64,000 nt of DNA from Rhodopseudomonas infernalis (GTDB lineage Bacteria > Pseudomonadota > Alphaproteobacteria > Rhizobiales > Xanthobacteraceae). Shown piece by piece: positions 1-9,129 of this stretch. Every line of letters starts with the position of its first letter. Within the stretch, counting starts at the first letter, position 1. The stretch spans positions 1 to 64,000 of the forward strand of contig NZ_JAJNAL010000001.1 in the NCBI RefSeq assembly GCF_022271405.1, in the 5' to 3' direction. A model generated the notes under the pieces. That model did not search any database. It saw nothing but the letters and a program-made list of their open reading frames with translations, and was not told where the DNA came from. The translations under genes and the position numbers were made by a program.

Positions 1-88
1 CGAGTCGCGGACTCTCGGCCTCGCCGAGGCGCCCCCTCACCCGGATTGCTACGCAATCCGACCTCTCCCCGCCCGCGGGGAGAGGTGA
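1..88. repeat. Palindromic intergenic repeat, family A, copy 1
   Basis: A near-identical block occurs at 2362-2449 in the same orientation. Each copy holds two hairpins: CGGATTG/CAATCCG around a 5-nt loop (42-60 here), then ACCTCTCCCCGC/GCGGGGAGAGGT around a 2-nt loop (61-86). Both copies end within 20 nt of the stop codon of a minus-strand gene, so they may act as 3'-end hairpins. The left end may be cut by the window edge. Confidence 0.8.
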
Positions 89-106
89 AGCGGTGCCTAC
101 CGCTGA

Positions 107-1339
107 TTACCGGCCCGCCGCCGCGACCTCGCCCTTGATGACGTCGCCGAAGCGCTGCCAGCGTTCGCCCTTGAAGCTCATCATCTGGAACTGATCGATC
201 GGTGCGAAGTCGGTCGGCGAGGTGTTGACGGTGACGCCCGGCAGCAGGCCGTCGAGCTTGACGTCCTTCAGGTTCGCCGCCTGCTTCATCAGGTTCTCGC
301 GGGTCAGCTCGTCGCCGCACATCCTGAGCGCTTCGGCCATGGTCTGGGCGATGCTGTAGCCGGACATGGCGGTGCTCGCCATCGTCTTGCCTTCAGGGAG
401 ATACTTGTCGAGGAAGGCATGAAATTTCTTCATGCCCGGATCGTCGTTCCACTGCGGATCGACCGGGTCCTTGGCGAAGGTCGCCGACACCAGATCCTGC
501 GCGTTATCGAGGCCGGCCGGCTTCAGCACAGTGCCGAGCGAGGACGACGCGTTCGGCACGATATGCAGCGGCTTCCAGCCGAGTTCGGCCAGCTTCTTGA
601 TCGTCTGCGCGGCGAACTTGCCGGTGGCGAAGGTCAGCAGCGTGTCGGCGCCGGACGCCTTCAGCTTGACGATGTGCGAGTCGACCGTCGGCTCGGACAC
701 TTCATAGCTCGACTCCGCGACGATCATCGACGCGGCCTTGGCCCCGAGACCTTCCTTCAGGCCGCGGACGTAGTCCTTGCCGAAATCGTCGTTCTGGTAG
801 AACACCGCGATCTTGGCGTCGGGCTTCTCCTTCAACAGATACTTCGCATAGGCGGCGGCTTCGGCCTCGTAGCTCGGCAGCCAGCCCATCGTCCACGGGA
901 ACTGCTTCGGATCGTTCCAGCGCGACGCGCCGGTGGCGAGGAACAGCTGCGGCGTCTTCTTGGCGTTGAGATATTTCTGAATGGCGGCGTTCGCCGCGGT
1001 GCCGACATTGCCGAACACCGCCATCACCTCGTCGCTCTCGACCAGCTTGCGGGTCTGCTCGACCGTCTTCGGCGGCGAGTAGGCGTCGTCGTAGGAGATC
1101 ACGGCGACCTTGCGGCCGTTGATGCCGCCTTCCTCGTTGATCATGGTGAAATAGGCCGTGTAGGTCTTGCCGAGAATGCCGTAGGCGGACGCCGGGCCGC
1201 TGTAGGGCACGGTGTTGCCGAGCTTGATCTCGGTGTCGCTGGCGCCGGGGCCGTACTTCTTCTGCGCCAGTGCGGGGTTTGCGGCCAGCATCGCGATCGC
1301 AGCCGCGACCGCTGCCACGGACGTCGTTGTCTTACGCAT
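107..1339 (-). CDS. ABC transporter substrate-binding protein, branched-chain amino acid type (Peripla_BP_6)
   Basis: Periplasmic ligand-binding protein of 410 residues. Residues 1-25 form a signal peptide ending NPALA before Q. The mature start (SDTEIKLGNTVPYSGPASAYG region, about 35-55) is typical of the LivJ-like Peripla_BP_6 fold, which fills the rest. ATG at 1339 is preceded by AAGGA at good spacing. No permease or ATPase gene of the same transporter is in the window, so it is either orphan or continues beyond the left edge. A FadR-type regulator gene lies 98 nt upstream on the same strand and may control it. In this genus such proteins bind amino acids, fatty acids or aromatic acids; the ligand cannot be read from the sequence. 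Confidence 0.9.
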   Translation of the reverse strand: MRKTTTSVAAVAAAIAMLAANPALAQKKYGPGASDTEIKLGNTVPYSGPASAYGILGKTYTAYFTMINEEGGINGRKVAVISYDDAYSPPKTVEQTRKLVESDEVMAVFGNVGTAANAAIQKYLNAKKTPQLFLATGASRWNDPKQFPWTMGWLPSYEAEAAAYAKYLLKEKPDAKIAVFYQNDDFGKDYVRGLKEGLGAKAASMIVAESSYEVSEPTVDSHIVKLKASGADTLLTFATGKFAAQTIKKLAELGWKPLHIVPNASSSLGTVLKPAGLDNAQDLVSATFAKDPVDPQWNDDPGMKKFHAFLDKYLPEGKTMASTAMSGYSIAQTMAEALRMCGDELTRENLMKQAANLKDVKLDGLLPGVTVNTSPTDFAPIDQFQMMSFKGERWQRFGDVIKGEVAAAGR

Positions 1340-1437
1340 TTTTGATCCTTCTTCTTGCGTTTCCTCGATGCGGCTGGTGCCGCGCGAAGCTGTCCCGTTG
1401 ACCGGGGTTGTGTCGGCGCGTCAGAGGCGCGCGTCGT

Positions 1438-2166
1438 TCATGTCGTGTTGGTCGCGGTCGCGCTGCCCTGCTCCGCAAGCGCCCTTACGTCGGCGGCGGC
1501 AGTCTGGACGTGACGCTTCACCAGCGCCGCGGCGGCCGCTTCGTCACGCGCCTCGACGGCGTCGACGAAGGCGCGGTGATCGTCGAGCGAACGACGGCGG
1601 ATCGCGGCGGAATCGAAGTAGCGCCGCCGCCAGGTCGTGCTCATCAGCATCAGCGGCGTCAGCGTGCGCACCAGAATGCGGTTCTGGCTGGCGGCGACGA
1701 GGGCAAGATGGAACTCGACATCGGCGTCGGACGGATTGCCGTCCGCGTCGATAATCGCCGCATAGGCATCGAGCAGCCGGCGCAGCTTCGTCAGGTCGGC
1801 CTCGGTGCGCCGCTGGCAGGCAAGCCGCAACGCCTGCTCCTCGCAGATGATCCGCGCCTCGGTGACGTCCCGCGTCACCTGCGGATCGAACGCCAGCCCG
1901 AGATCGGCCTGCAGCACCAGCGTGTCGAGGCCGCCGTCCTCGACCGCATTACGGAGGAAGATACCCGATTTAGGCTTGCGCTCGGTGATGCGCATCGCAT
2001 CCAGCACCGCCAGCGCCTCGCGCACCGAACTGCGTGCGACCCCGAACCGCTCCGACAATTCCCGCTCCGACGGCAGCCGGTCGCCCTTCGCCAGCCGGTG
2101 GTGCTGGACGAATTCGAGTGTCTTGCGGACCGTCGTGGAGGTTTCGGAACTGAGCTGCGAGGCCAT
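1438..2166 (-). CDS. GntR-family transcriptional regulator, FadR/FCD subfamily
   Basis: DNA-binding repressor or activator of about 242 residues. An N-terminal winged helix (about 15-80; LPSERELSERFGVARSSVREAL is the typical GntR recognition region) is followed by a helical FCD ligand domain (about 95-225; DADVEFHLALVAASQNRIL carries the usual Asp/His positions). I chose ATG at 2166 (MASQ); an in-frame TTG at 2181 would add five residues but lies in the operator. The palindrome at 2181-2197, 14 nt before the start, matches the FadR-type operator and suggests autoregulation. The downstream co-directional binding-protein gene is the likely target. Ligand unknown. Confidence 0.9.
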   Translation of the reverse strand: MASQLSSETSTTVRKTLEFVQHHRLAKGDRLPSERELSERFGVARSSVREALAVLDAMRITERKPKSGIFLRNAVEDGGLDTLVLQADLGLAFDPQVTRDVTEARIICEEQALRLACQRRTEADLTKLRRLLDAYAAIIDADGNPSDADVEFHLALVAASQNRILVRTLTPLMLMSTTWRRRYFDSAAIRRRSLDDHRAFVDAVEARDEAAAAALVKRHVQTAAADVRALAEQGSATATNTT

Positions 2167-2180
2167 AATTGACCCTACCA

Positions 2181-2197
2181 ATCTGGTCTGACCAGAT
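2181..2197. promoter_or_regulatory. FadR/GntR-type operator
   Basis: ATCTGGTCTGACCAGAT is a perfect 8-bp inverted repeat around one base. Its core TGGTCnGACCA matches the established consensus bound by FadR-subfamily regulators. It lies just upstream of a gene for such a regulator, so autoregulation is the simple reading. Confidence 0.75.
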
Positions 2198-2305
2198 CAA
2201 GGCGCGCGCCTGCGGCGGATTGCACCGGAGCCCAAACGAAGAACGGGACCGCGTTGCCACGGTCCCGTTGTTATCTCTATGCGTATCGATACTTCGCCCC
2301 GAGCT

Positions 2306-2449
2306 CGGCGCGCTCCCTCGCCCCGCTCTTCGCGGGGAGAGGGCTGGGGTGAGGGGCGACACGAGTGGCTGACTCTCGGCTTTACCGAGGCGCCCCCTCA
2401 CCCGGATTGCTGCGCAATCCGACCTCTCCCCGCATGCGGGGAGAGGTGA
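2306..2449. repeat. Palindromic intergenic repeat, family A, copy 2 (full element)
   Basis: The right half (2362-2449) repeats 1-88. The left half (about 2318-2355) holds a hairpin with CCCCGC/GCGGGG arms and the GGTGAGGGGC edge in inverted orientation, so this copy looks like a complete element with inverted ends. It ends 10 nt from the ilvC stop codon. Confidence 0.75.
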
Positions 2450-2458
2450 CTAACACGC

Positions 2459-3622
<1,164 letters not shown>

Positions 3623-3672
3623 TCATGGCTGCCGCGGCGCAAAACGGCGGCTTACGACTTTGGGGTGAAGCG

Positions 3673-4548
3673 TCAGGCGGTTTCGGGCAGCCCCGGCTTG
3701 GCGCGGCCGAACAGCAGCATGATCGCCAGCCCGGCGACCACGATCAGCATCCCGGCCAGCCGCAGCGGCCCGAAGGTCTCACCGAACACCAGGCTCGACG
3801 CCCCCGCCCCGATGAACGGCACCAGCAGCGCGAACGGCACCACCTGAGCGGCGCTGTAGGCGTGCAGCAGCCGGCCCCAGATCCAGTAGCCGACCGTGGT
3901 CGAGCCGATCGACAGCGACAGCATCGCCGCTATCACGCCGGGCGACAGATGCGTCAGCTCGTGCCAGATCGCCGTGCCGCCGTCGGCGACCCAGGCGGCG
4001 AGCGCCAGCGGCGGCAGCGACGCCGCACTGATCCAGGCGAACAGATCGAGCATCGGCACGCCCTGCGCGCGGCGCAGCAACAGATTGGAGAACGCGAACG
4101 CGATCGGCGCCGTCATGGTGACGCCGAAGGCCAGCAGCGTGAAATCGTAGCCGACGGTGAAGCAGATCATCAGCAGGCCGCAGGCGGCAACGCCGATGCC
4201 GATCAGCTGCACCCGTGTCGGCCGCTCGTTCAGCAACACCGCGGCGAACGCGATGGTGAACAGCGCCTGGCTCTGCACGATCACCGCGGTGAGTCCCGCC
4301 GGCACGCCCTGCGAAAGGCCCCAGCTCTGGGTGAGATACTGCCACACCAACAGCAGGCTGATGCCGATCCACACCGGCAGCGCCAGCTTCGGCCGCGGCA
4401 GCACCAGGCACGGCAGCGCGGTGATGGCGAAGCGCAGCAGATTGAGCACCGTCGGCGACATTTCGGTCAGCGCATAGCGCGTGAACACGAAGCCGAGGCC
4501 CCAGATCAAGGCGACTAGGAATGCGAGCGCCGTGTCGGCAGGCTTCAT
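3673..4548 (-). CDS. DMT-superfamily transporter (EamA type)
   Basis: Inner-membrane protein of 291 residues with two tandem EamA repeats and about ten hydrophobic segments, the normal size for drug/metabolite exporters. The N terminus (ALAFLVALIWGLGFVFTRYAL) is a typical first helix. ATG at 4548 has GGAG upstream; a GTG at 4575 would add nine residues with no support. Substrate cannot be assigned; relatives export amino acids or metabolites. It stands alone on the minus strand between ilvC and the divergent gene at 4764. Confidence 0.88.
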   Translation of the reverse strand: MKPADTALAFLVALIWGLGFVFTRYALTEMSPTVLNLLRFAITALPCLVLPRPKLALPVWIGISLLLVWQYLTQSWGLSQGVPAGLTAVIVQSQALFTIAFAAVLLNERPTRVQLIGIGVAACGLLMICFTVGYDFTLLAFGVTMTAPIAFAFSNLLLRRAQGVPMLDLFAWISAASLPPLALAAWVADGGTAIWHELTHLSPGVIAAMLSLSIGSTTVGYWIWGRLLHAYSAAQVVPFALLVPFIGAGASSLVFGETFGPLRLAGMLIVVAGLAIMLLFGRAKPGLPETA

Positions 4549-4675
4549 GCGGTCTCCGCCCTGGATCGGCCGCACCTATGCGCCGTTCCGCGGTTCGTAG
4601 CCGATCGCACCACGCCGCGTCACCCATCACCGTTGCGGGCCTGCATCCCGCGCAACGATGACGCATCGCGATCAC

Positions 4676-4701
4676 GGAACGAAACCCGGCAAACGTCCGT
4701 T
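4676..4701 (+). promoter_or_regulatory. EcfG-type (general stress sigma) promoter
   Basis: GGAAC (4676-4680), a 17-nt spacer and CGTT (4698-4701) match the alphaproteobacterial EcfG consensus GGAAC-N16/17-CGTT. It lies 62 nt before the start codon at 4764. Confidence 0.6.
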
Positions 4702-4763
4702 GGCCCCATAACGCCGGCTCGACCGCAACGGCCGCCGGCCGAATAACAAGAGGATTCCCCCCG

Positions 4764-5162
4764 ATGACGCTCATTCCGCACAACGCCCTCATCGTCGTGG
4801 CCGACGGCGGCGGCGCCAAGCTGCTGCGCAACGCCGGCAAACCCGGCGCCGTCTCGCTCCGCGAAGAGCGTCAGCTGACGCCTACGAACCTCGACGATGA
4901 CGGCCCGTCGGGGTCCCGTCCGGAAGACCAGACCCAGAGCCAGACCGACGAAGCGACCTTCGCCAAACAGCTCAGCCTGCTGATCAACAAAATGAAACTG
5001 AACGGCGAGTTCGAACACCTGGTGCTGATCGCCGACCCGCAGACACTCGGCCAGATCCGCCCGATCCTGCACAAGACCGTGGAAGCCGCGATGATACGCT
5101 CGCTGGCGAAGGACTACACCAACAGCTCGTTCGAAGACATCGCCGAGGCGCTCGCGGCGTAG
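4764..5162 (+). CDS. Host-attachment family protein (baeRF/Host_attach type)
   Basis: Small soluble protein of 132 residues, resembling the family annotated as protein required for attachment to host cells. The N-terminal NALIVVADGGGAKLLRNAG segment and the C-terminal VLIADPQTLGQIRPIL segment are typical. There is no signal peptide or membrane segment, so the family name should not be taken as proof of a surface role; relatives have an eRF1-like domain. ATG follows a plausible AAGAGGA site. The EcfG-type promoter upstream suggests general-stress control. Monocistronic; the next gene is convergent. Confidence 0.85.
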   Translation: MTLIPHNALIVVADGGGAKLLRNAGKPGAVSLREERQLTPTNLDDDGPSGSRPEDQTQSQTDEATFAKQLSLLINKMKLNGEFEHLVLIADPQTLGQIRPILHKTVEAAMIRSLAKDYTNSSFEDIAEALAA

Positions 5163-5216
5163 CGGCCGCGAAACTTCTGCGTCAGCGCCAAGACCGGCAC
5201 TTTGCGTCCGGAAAGG

Positions 5217-5759
5217 CTACATCCCCTCCGCGCCGCGGCTAATCGCTGCGACGCCGGTGCGGACGACTTCGACGAGGCCGAGCGGGCGCATCAGTTCGAC
5301 GAACTGATTGATCTTCGAACTGTTGCCGGTGATCTCGAACACGAAGCTCTCGGTCGAAGCGTCGATCACCCGGGCGCGAAACGCTTCGGCGAGGCGCAGC
5401 GACTCGACGCGGTGGTCGCCGGTGCCGCGCAGTTTGACCATCGCCAGTTCGCGCTCGATCGAGCGGCCGGTCAGCGTCATGTCGACGACGCGATACACCG
5501 GCACCATGCGGTCGAGCTGATGCTTGATCTGCTGGATCACCATCGGCGTGCCGGTGGTGACGATGGTGACGCGCGACAAATGTTTCTGGTTTTCGGTTTC
5601 CGAGACGGTGAGGCTCTCGATATTGTAGCCCCGCCCGGAGAACAGTCCGATCACCCGCGCCAGCACGCCGGGCTCGTTCTGCACCAGCACAGATAGCGTA
5701 TGCGTCTCGTTCGGGTCCTGGCGCTCTTCCATGAAGTAAGCGGATGCGGGCTGGGTCAT
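5217..5759 (-). CDS. ilvN: Acetolactate synthase small (regulatory) subunit
   Basis: Regulatory subunit that gives valine feedback inhibition to acetolactate synthase. Product is 180 residues: an ACT domain at about 20-95 (TLSVLVQNEPGVLARVIGLFSGRGYNIESL region) and the ALS small-subunit C-terminal domain after about 100. It follows ilvB on the same strand after a 224-nt gap filled by a palindromic repeat, and is probably in the same operon behind the attenuator at 7839-7957. Also called ilvH in some genomes. Confidence 0.96.
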   Translation of the reverse strand: MTQPASAYFMEERQDPNETHTLSVLVQNEPGVLARVIGLFSGRGYNIESLTVSETENQKHLSRVTIVTTGTPMVIQQIKHQLDRMVPVYRVVDMTLTGRSIERELAMVKLRGTGDHRVESLRLAEAFRARVIDASTESFVFEITGNSSKINQFVELMRPLGLVEVVRTGVAAISRGAEGM

Positions 5760-5832
5760 CTCAATTCCCTGTCAATCTCGGGTCCGGTTGCGTCGGACAA
5801 TTTCGGTTGCGCGCAGCGCCGCCCCACCCTTT

Positions 5833-5934
5833 GCCGTCATCCCCGCGAAAGCGGGGATCCAGTATTCCAGAGCCTCGGCTTAACAACACGCGCTCTGGAA
5901 TACTGGGTCGCCCGGTCGAGCCGGGCGATGACGG
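5833..5934. repeat. Nested palindromic repeat between ilvB and ilvN
   Basis: A 14-bp inverted repeat (CCAGTATTCCAGAG 5859-5872 with CTCTGGAATACTGG 5893-5906) sits inside outer inverted ends (CCGTCATC... and ...GATGACGG) with further small hairpins. The same ends and the CAATACTGG motif recur near 11123-11236. This form is common in genomes of this family. Confidence 0.75.
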
Positions 5935-5983
5935 CGGAGCAAGGAGCACCGCCGTTGGTAACAATCACCTCAGACCGATCACC

Positions 5984-7762
5984 TCACACCAGCGCCTTGC
6001 CGCCGGCGAAGGCGGCGGCGGTGGCTTCGTCGGTGGCTTCGGCGGGCAGCAGCATCTCGTTGTGCGCCTTGCCCGACGGGATCATCGGGAAGCAGTTCTC
6101 CAGCGCCGCGACGCGGCAGTCGAACAGCACCGGCTTCTTCACCTTGATCATGTCCATGATCGCGCCGTCGAGATCGGCCGGCTTGAACACCTGCATGCCG
6201 ACGCCGCCATAGGCCTCGGCGAGCTTGACGAAGTCCGGCATCGCCTCGGTGTAGGAATGCGACAACCGGTTGCCGTGCAGCAGTTGCTGCCACTGCCGGA
6301 CCATGCCCATGTACTGATTGTTGAGGATGAAGATCTTGATCGGCAGTTCGTACTGCACCGCCGTCGCCATCTCCTGCATCGTCATCTGCACCGAGGCATC
6401 GCCGGCGATGTCGATCACCAGGCTGTCGCGATGCGCGACCTGGACGCCGAGCGCCGCCGGCAGGCCGTAGCCCATGGTGCCGAGGCCGCCCGAGGTCATC
6501 CAGCGCTTGGGCTGTTCGAAGCCGTAGAACTGCGCCGCCCACATCTGATGCTGGCCCACTTCGGTGGTGATGTAAGTGTCGCGGCCTCGCGTCGCTTCAT
6601 ACAGCCGCTGGATCGCGTATTGCGGCATGATCACGTCGCTGTTCTTCTTGTAGGCCAGCGAATTGCGCGCGCGCCAGGTCGCGACCTGGTGCCACCACGC
6701 CTTGATGTCGGGCTTCTTCACTTCGGCCTTGAACAGCGCCAACAAATCCGTGAGCACGCTGGCGACGTCGCCGATGATCGGGACGTCGACGCGGATGTTC
6801 TTGTTGATCGACGACGGGTCGATGTCGATGTGGATCTTCTTGGCATTCGGCGCGAATGCGTCGGTGCGGCCGGTGATGCGGTCGTCGAAGCGCGCGCCGA
6901 TGCACAGCATGACGTCGCAACCGTGCATCGTCATGTTGGCCTCGTACGTGCCGTGCATGCCCAGCATGCCGAGCCAGTTTTTGCCGGATGCCGGATACGC
7001 GCCGAGCCCCATCAGCGTCGAGGTGATCGGGAAATCGGTGACCTCGACCAGTTCGCGCAGCAGCCGGCAGGCCTCGTCGCCGGAATTGACCACGCCGCCG
7101 CCCGAATAGATCACCGGCCGCTGTGCGCCCGCGAGCAATGCCAGCGCCTTGCGGATCTGGTTCGGGTCACCCTTGGTGATCGGCTTGTAGGAGACGTGGA
7201 CGTCGTCCTTGCGCGGCGGATGATAGGTGCCGGTGGCGAACTGCACGTCCTTCGGCACGTCGACCACGACCGGTCCCGGACGGCCCGAAGTCGCGACGTA
7301 GAACGCCTCGTGCAGCACGCGCGCCAGATCCTTGATGTCGCGCACCAGCCAATTGTGCTTGGTGCACGGCCGGGTGATGCCGACGGTGTCGCATTCCTGG
7401 AACGCGTCGTTGCCGATCAGATGCGTCGGCACCTGCCCCGTGATGCAGACGATCGGGATCGAATCCATCAGCGCGTCGGCGAGCGGCGTCACCATGTTGG
7501 TGGCGCCCGGCCCCGAGGTCACCAGCACGACGCCCGGCTTGCCGGTCGAGCGCGCATAGCCCTCGGCGGCGTGGCCGGCGCCCTGCTCGTGGCGAACCAG
7601 GATGTGCTGCACGTCGGACTGCTGGAAGATCTCGTCATAGATCGGAAGCACCGCGCCGCCGGGATAGCCGAAGATGTGTTCGACGCCGTGATCCTTCATC
7701 GCGCGGACGATCATCGCGGCGCCGGTCATCTGGTTCGGATCGTGGCTGGTGCTATCGCTCAT
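5984..7762 (-). CDS. ilvB: Acetolactate synthase large (catalytic) subunit
   Basis: ThDP-, FAD- and Mg-dependent enzyme condensing two pyruvates, or pyruvate with 2-oxobutyrate: first common step of branched-chain amino acid synthesis. Product is 592 residues from ATG at 7762 (MSDSTSHD); the frame extends upstream over the attenuator but is not coding there. ThDP PYR domain about 20-180 (FGYPGGAVLPIYDE), central domain about 215-350, ThDP PP domain about 390-560 with GDASVQMTMQEM and NNQYMGMV as the ThDP/Mg motif. Expression is probably set by the leader peptide and terminator 77-195 nt upstream. Confidence 0.97.
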   Translation of the reverse strand: MSDSTSHDPNQMTGAAMIVRAMKDHGVEHIFGYPGGAVLPIYDEIFQQSDVQHILVRHEQGAGHAAEGYARSTGKPGVVLVTSGPGATNMVTPLADALMDSIPIVCITGQVPTHLIGNDAFQECDTVGITRPCTKHNWLVRDIKDLARVLHEAFYVATSGRPGPVVVDVPKDVQFATGTYHPPRKDDVHVSYKPITKGDPNQIRKALALLAGAQRPVIYSGGGVVNSGDEACRLLRELVEVTDFPITSTLMGLGAYPASGKNWLGMLGMHGTYEANMTMHGCDVMLCIGARFDDRITGRTDAFAPNAKKIHIDIDPSSINKNIRVDVPIIGDVASVLTDLLALFKAEVKKPDIKAWWHQVATWRARNSLAYKKNSDVIMPQYAIQRLYEATRGRDTYITTEVGQHQMWAAQFYGFEQPKRWMTSGGLGTMGYGLPAALGVQVAHRDSLVIDIAGDASVQMTMQEMATAVQYELPIKIFILNNQYMGMVRQWQQLLHGNRLSHSYTEAMPDFVKLAEAYGGVGMQVFKPADLDGAIMDMIKVKKPVLFDCRVAALENCFPMIPSGKAHNEMLLPAEATDEATAAAFAGGKALV

Positions 7763-7838
7763 GGTGGGCTCCGGAGGCGCTGTGTGGCGCTGACGTTCGG
7801 GTGGTTCGGACAAGCTGAAGTCGAAGCGTACGGACAAT

Positions 7839-7862
7839 AAAAAAGGGCCCTTCAAAGGCCCT
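7839..7862 (-). terminator. Attenuator terminator upstream of ilvB
   Basis: On the minus strand AGGGCC, a 7-nt loop, and GGCCCT are followed directly by six T residues, an intrinsic terminator. It lies between the leader peptide (7892-7957) and the ilvB start (7762), the position of an amino-acid attenuator. Confidence 0.85.
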
Positions 7863-7864
7863 CA

Positions 7865-7913
7865 GCGCACCGTCCGTTCGCGGGGTGGAGTTTATCCACC
7901 CCCGGCGGTGCGC
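7865..7913 (-). promoter_or_regulatory. Alternative hairpins of the ilv leader (pause / antiterminator region)
   Basis: Two nested inverted repeats: an outer GCGCACCG (7913-7906) with CGGTGCGC (7872-7865), and an inner GGGGTGGA with TCCACCCC (7902-7895 with 7889-7882). The leader-peptide stop codon lies in the inner loop, so ribosome position could decide which structure forms before the terminator. Which pairing is the antiterminator was not worked out. Confidence 0.65.
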
Positions 7914-7957
7914 CTGGGTACGATAACGAGAAGCAGATCGGAAATTTTGTGTCGCAT
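7892..7957 (-). CDS. ilvL: ilv operon leader peptide (21 residues)
   Basis: ATG at 7957 to TAA at 7892 encodes 21 residues containing DLLLVIV: three Leu, two Val and one Ile codon in seven, with another Ile near the N terminus. This density of the three pathway end products, followed by competing hairpins and a U-tract terminator before ilvB, is the standard build of ribosome-mediated attenuation. Low charged Leu, Val or Ile tRNA would stall translation and favour read-through into ilvB. It is shorter than usual gene-finder cutoffs. The symbol is used by analogy. Confidence 0.85.
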   Translation of the reverse strand: MRHKISDLLLVIVPRRTAGGG

Positions 7958-7989
7958 GTGTCGGCTCAGCTTCCCAAAGGTTGCGCGGG

Positions 7990-8017
7990 ACCATACCCCC
8001 GAAACCTCGAATGTCAA
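7990..8017 (-). promoter_or_regulatory. Sigma-70-type promoter of the ilvB leader
   Basis: TTGACA (8017-8012), a 16-nt spacer and TATGGT (7995-7990) on the minus strand. Transcription would begin near 7983, about 25 nt before the leader-peptide start codon, as expected for an attenuated operon. Confidence 0.65.
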
Positions 8018-8125
8018 GGCGTGTGACCGCCGTAAGGATCACACCTTAGCCGGATCTCGGCACTGTCTTGAGATATAGGTCAATCTATCGCACCTTCGTG
8101 AACGGTACCGACTATTGATCTTTGA

Positions 8126-8977
8126 TTATCCCGACTTCCGTATTGTAGCAGTTCGAAAGGCTGCTGAGATCGCCGTCTCGTGAGTTTCGATTTCAACTAC
8201 TGTTTCCGAAATTAGTGGTTGCGAAACCGTCGTTGCCTTCTTTCTTGGACGCTCAAGTACGGTACTATGAGTGGCAAGGGAGTGAATGCGCGTCCAAAAA
8301 TAATCATCGTACGGCCTCAAGTCGGTCCACTCTTTCCCGCCAAGCCGATATGTCCAAAGCTTACCAATAATCGCCGCGATCCAATCGGCAGCCTGGATAT
8401 TTTGATTGAGGTGACTTTCCACTTCGAAGGGTGGGCTAGCAAGATGTCGTGCGGGATCACGGCCATACATTGTCTTCACCGCCGTTTCCAAGAGCTCTCG
8501 CCGAGCGGAGTGCTCATCAACGACAATTACAAAGTTCTTGTTCTGCTCAGCGCAATAAGCCTCCAGTTTACGGATCGCATCTGAAAAAACAGTCTTGTAC
8601 AAACCGTTTGGGTTCACATCTTCAGTTGCCGTGATCTTCTCTCGACCATGATAGAAGATCTTCCCGCCACACTTCCTTACTCTATTTAGAATACGGAAGG
8701 TTGTCTGCCTGATTTCGGGATAGAGTACTATGGACTTCGCGGTATACAGATTCGAGCCATGCTTTTCCCATTCGTACGCTGGCTTCTTTGATTTCTTGAT
8801 CTCGAAGTTGAGGAGTTCTTCTTTTCTTTGAAGAAAGAATGATGCGAATGGGCGGATTGCCTCTTCGGGGAAAATGATTCCCCCAATCCCAAAGATAGGG
8901 CTACTGTTGAACTTGGGATGAGCCCTACTAAAATAAGGCCCTACGTGTCCAAACTCGTCGAGATAAACGAACAGCAT
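8126..8977 (-). CDS. DUF3800 domain protein
   Basis: Protein of 283 residues, function unknown. Family hallmarks are visible: YLDEFG at residues 5-10, VIVVDEHS near 150, and QAADWIAAIIGKLW near 200. The acidic residues resemble an RNase H-like metal site, and family members often sit in mobile or defence neighbourhoods, but no activity can be claimed. The gene is clearly richer in A and T than its neighbours and splits the housekeeping run ilvB-miaA, which suggests recent arrival. A 210-nt leader with two strong hairpins and an EcfG-like promoter lies upstream. Expression could read through toward the ilv promoter. Confidence 0.8.
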   Translation of the reverse strand: MLFVYLDEFGHVGPYFSRAHPKFNSSPIFGIGGIIFPEEAIRPFASFFLQRKEELLNFEIKKSKKPAYEWEKHGSNLYTAKSIVLYPEIRQTTFRILNRVRKCGGKIFYHGREKITATEDVNPNGLYKTVFSDAIRKLEAYCAEQNKNFVIVVDEHSARRELLETAVKTMYGRDPARHLASPPFEVESHLNQNIQAADWIAAIIGKLWTYRLGGKEWTDLRPYDDYFWTRIHSLATHSTVLERPRKKATTVSQPLISETVVEIETHETAISAAFRTATIRKSG

Positions 8978-9013
8978 CCGAGTTGTGTATCACAACACGT
9001 TAGAAACGCGGAA

Positions 9014-9075
9014 GCCCGCGCTTGGGTTGTGCGCGGGCCCCGGAACGGACGCGAGTCGGTAAACCAATCGCGTCC
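9014..9075. promoter_or_regulatory. Two tandem GC-rich hairpins upstream of DUF3800
   Basis: GCCCGCGC/GCGCGGGC (9014-9021 with 9031-9038) and GGACGCGA/TCGCGTCC (9047-9054 with 9068-9075) are perfect 8-bp stems in an otherwise A/T-richer 209-nt gap between miaA and DUF3800. They would lie in the 5' leader of the DUF3800 transcript or at the 3' end of miaA. Role unknown; they could be terminators or part of a small RNA. Confidence 0.5.
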
Positions 9076-9129
9076 CGAAGCTTTTATAATTGCTCCTTAG
9101 TCCCTTCGCAAGGGGCCTTACAGCTTTGC

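Noticed and set aside
2318-2449. Repeated palindromic blocks considered as a CRISPR array
   Set aside because: There are no regularly spaced identical repeats with unique spacers and no cas genes; the units are self-complementary intergenic elements.
5744-7840. A very long open frame (about 698 codons) on the plus strand opposite ilvB and ilvN
   Set aside because: It is antisense to two clear genes and reads as Arg/His/Asp-rich filler with no domain; long antisense frames are expected in high-GC DNA.
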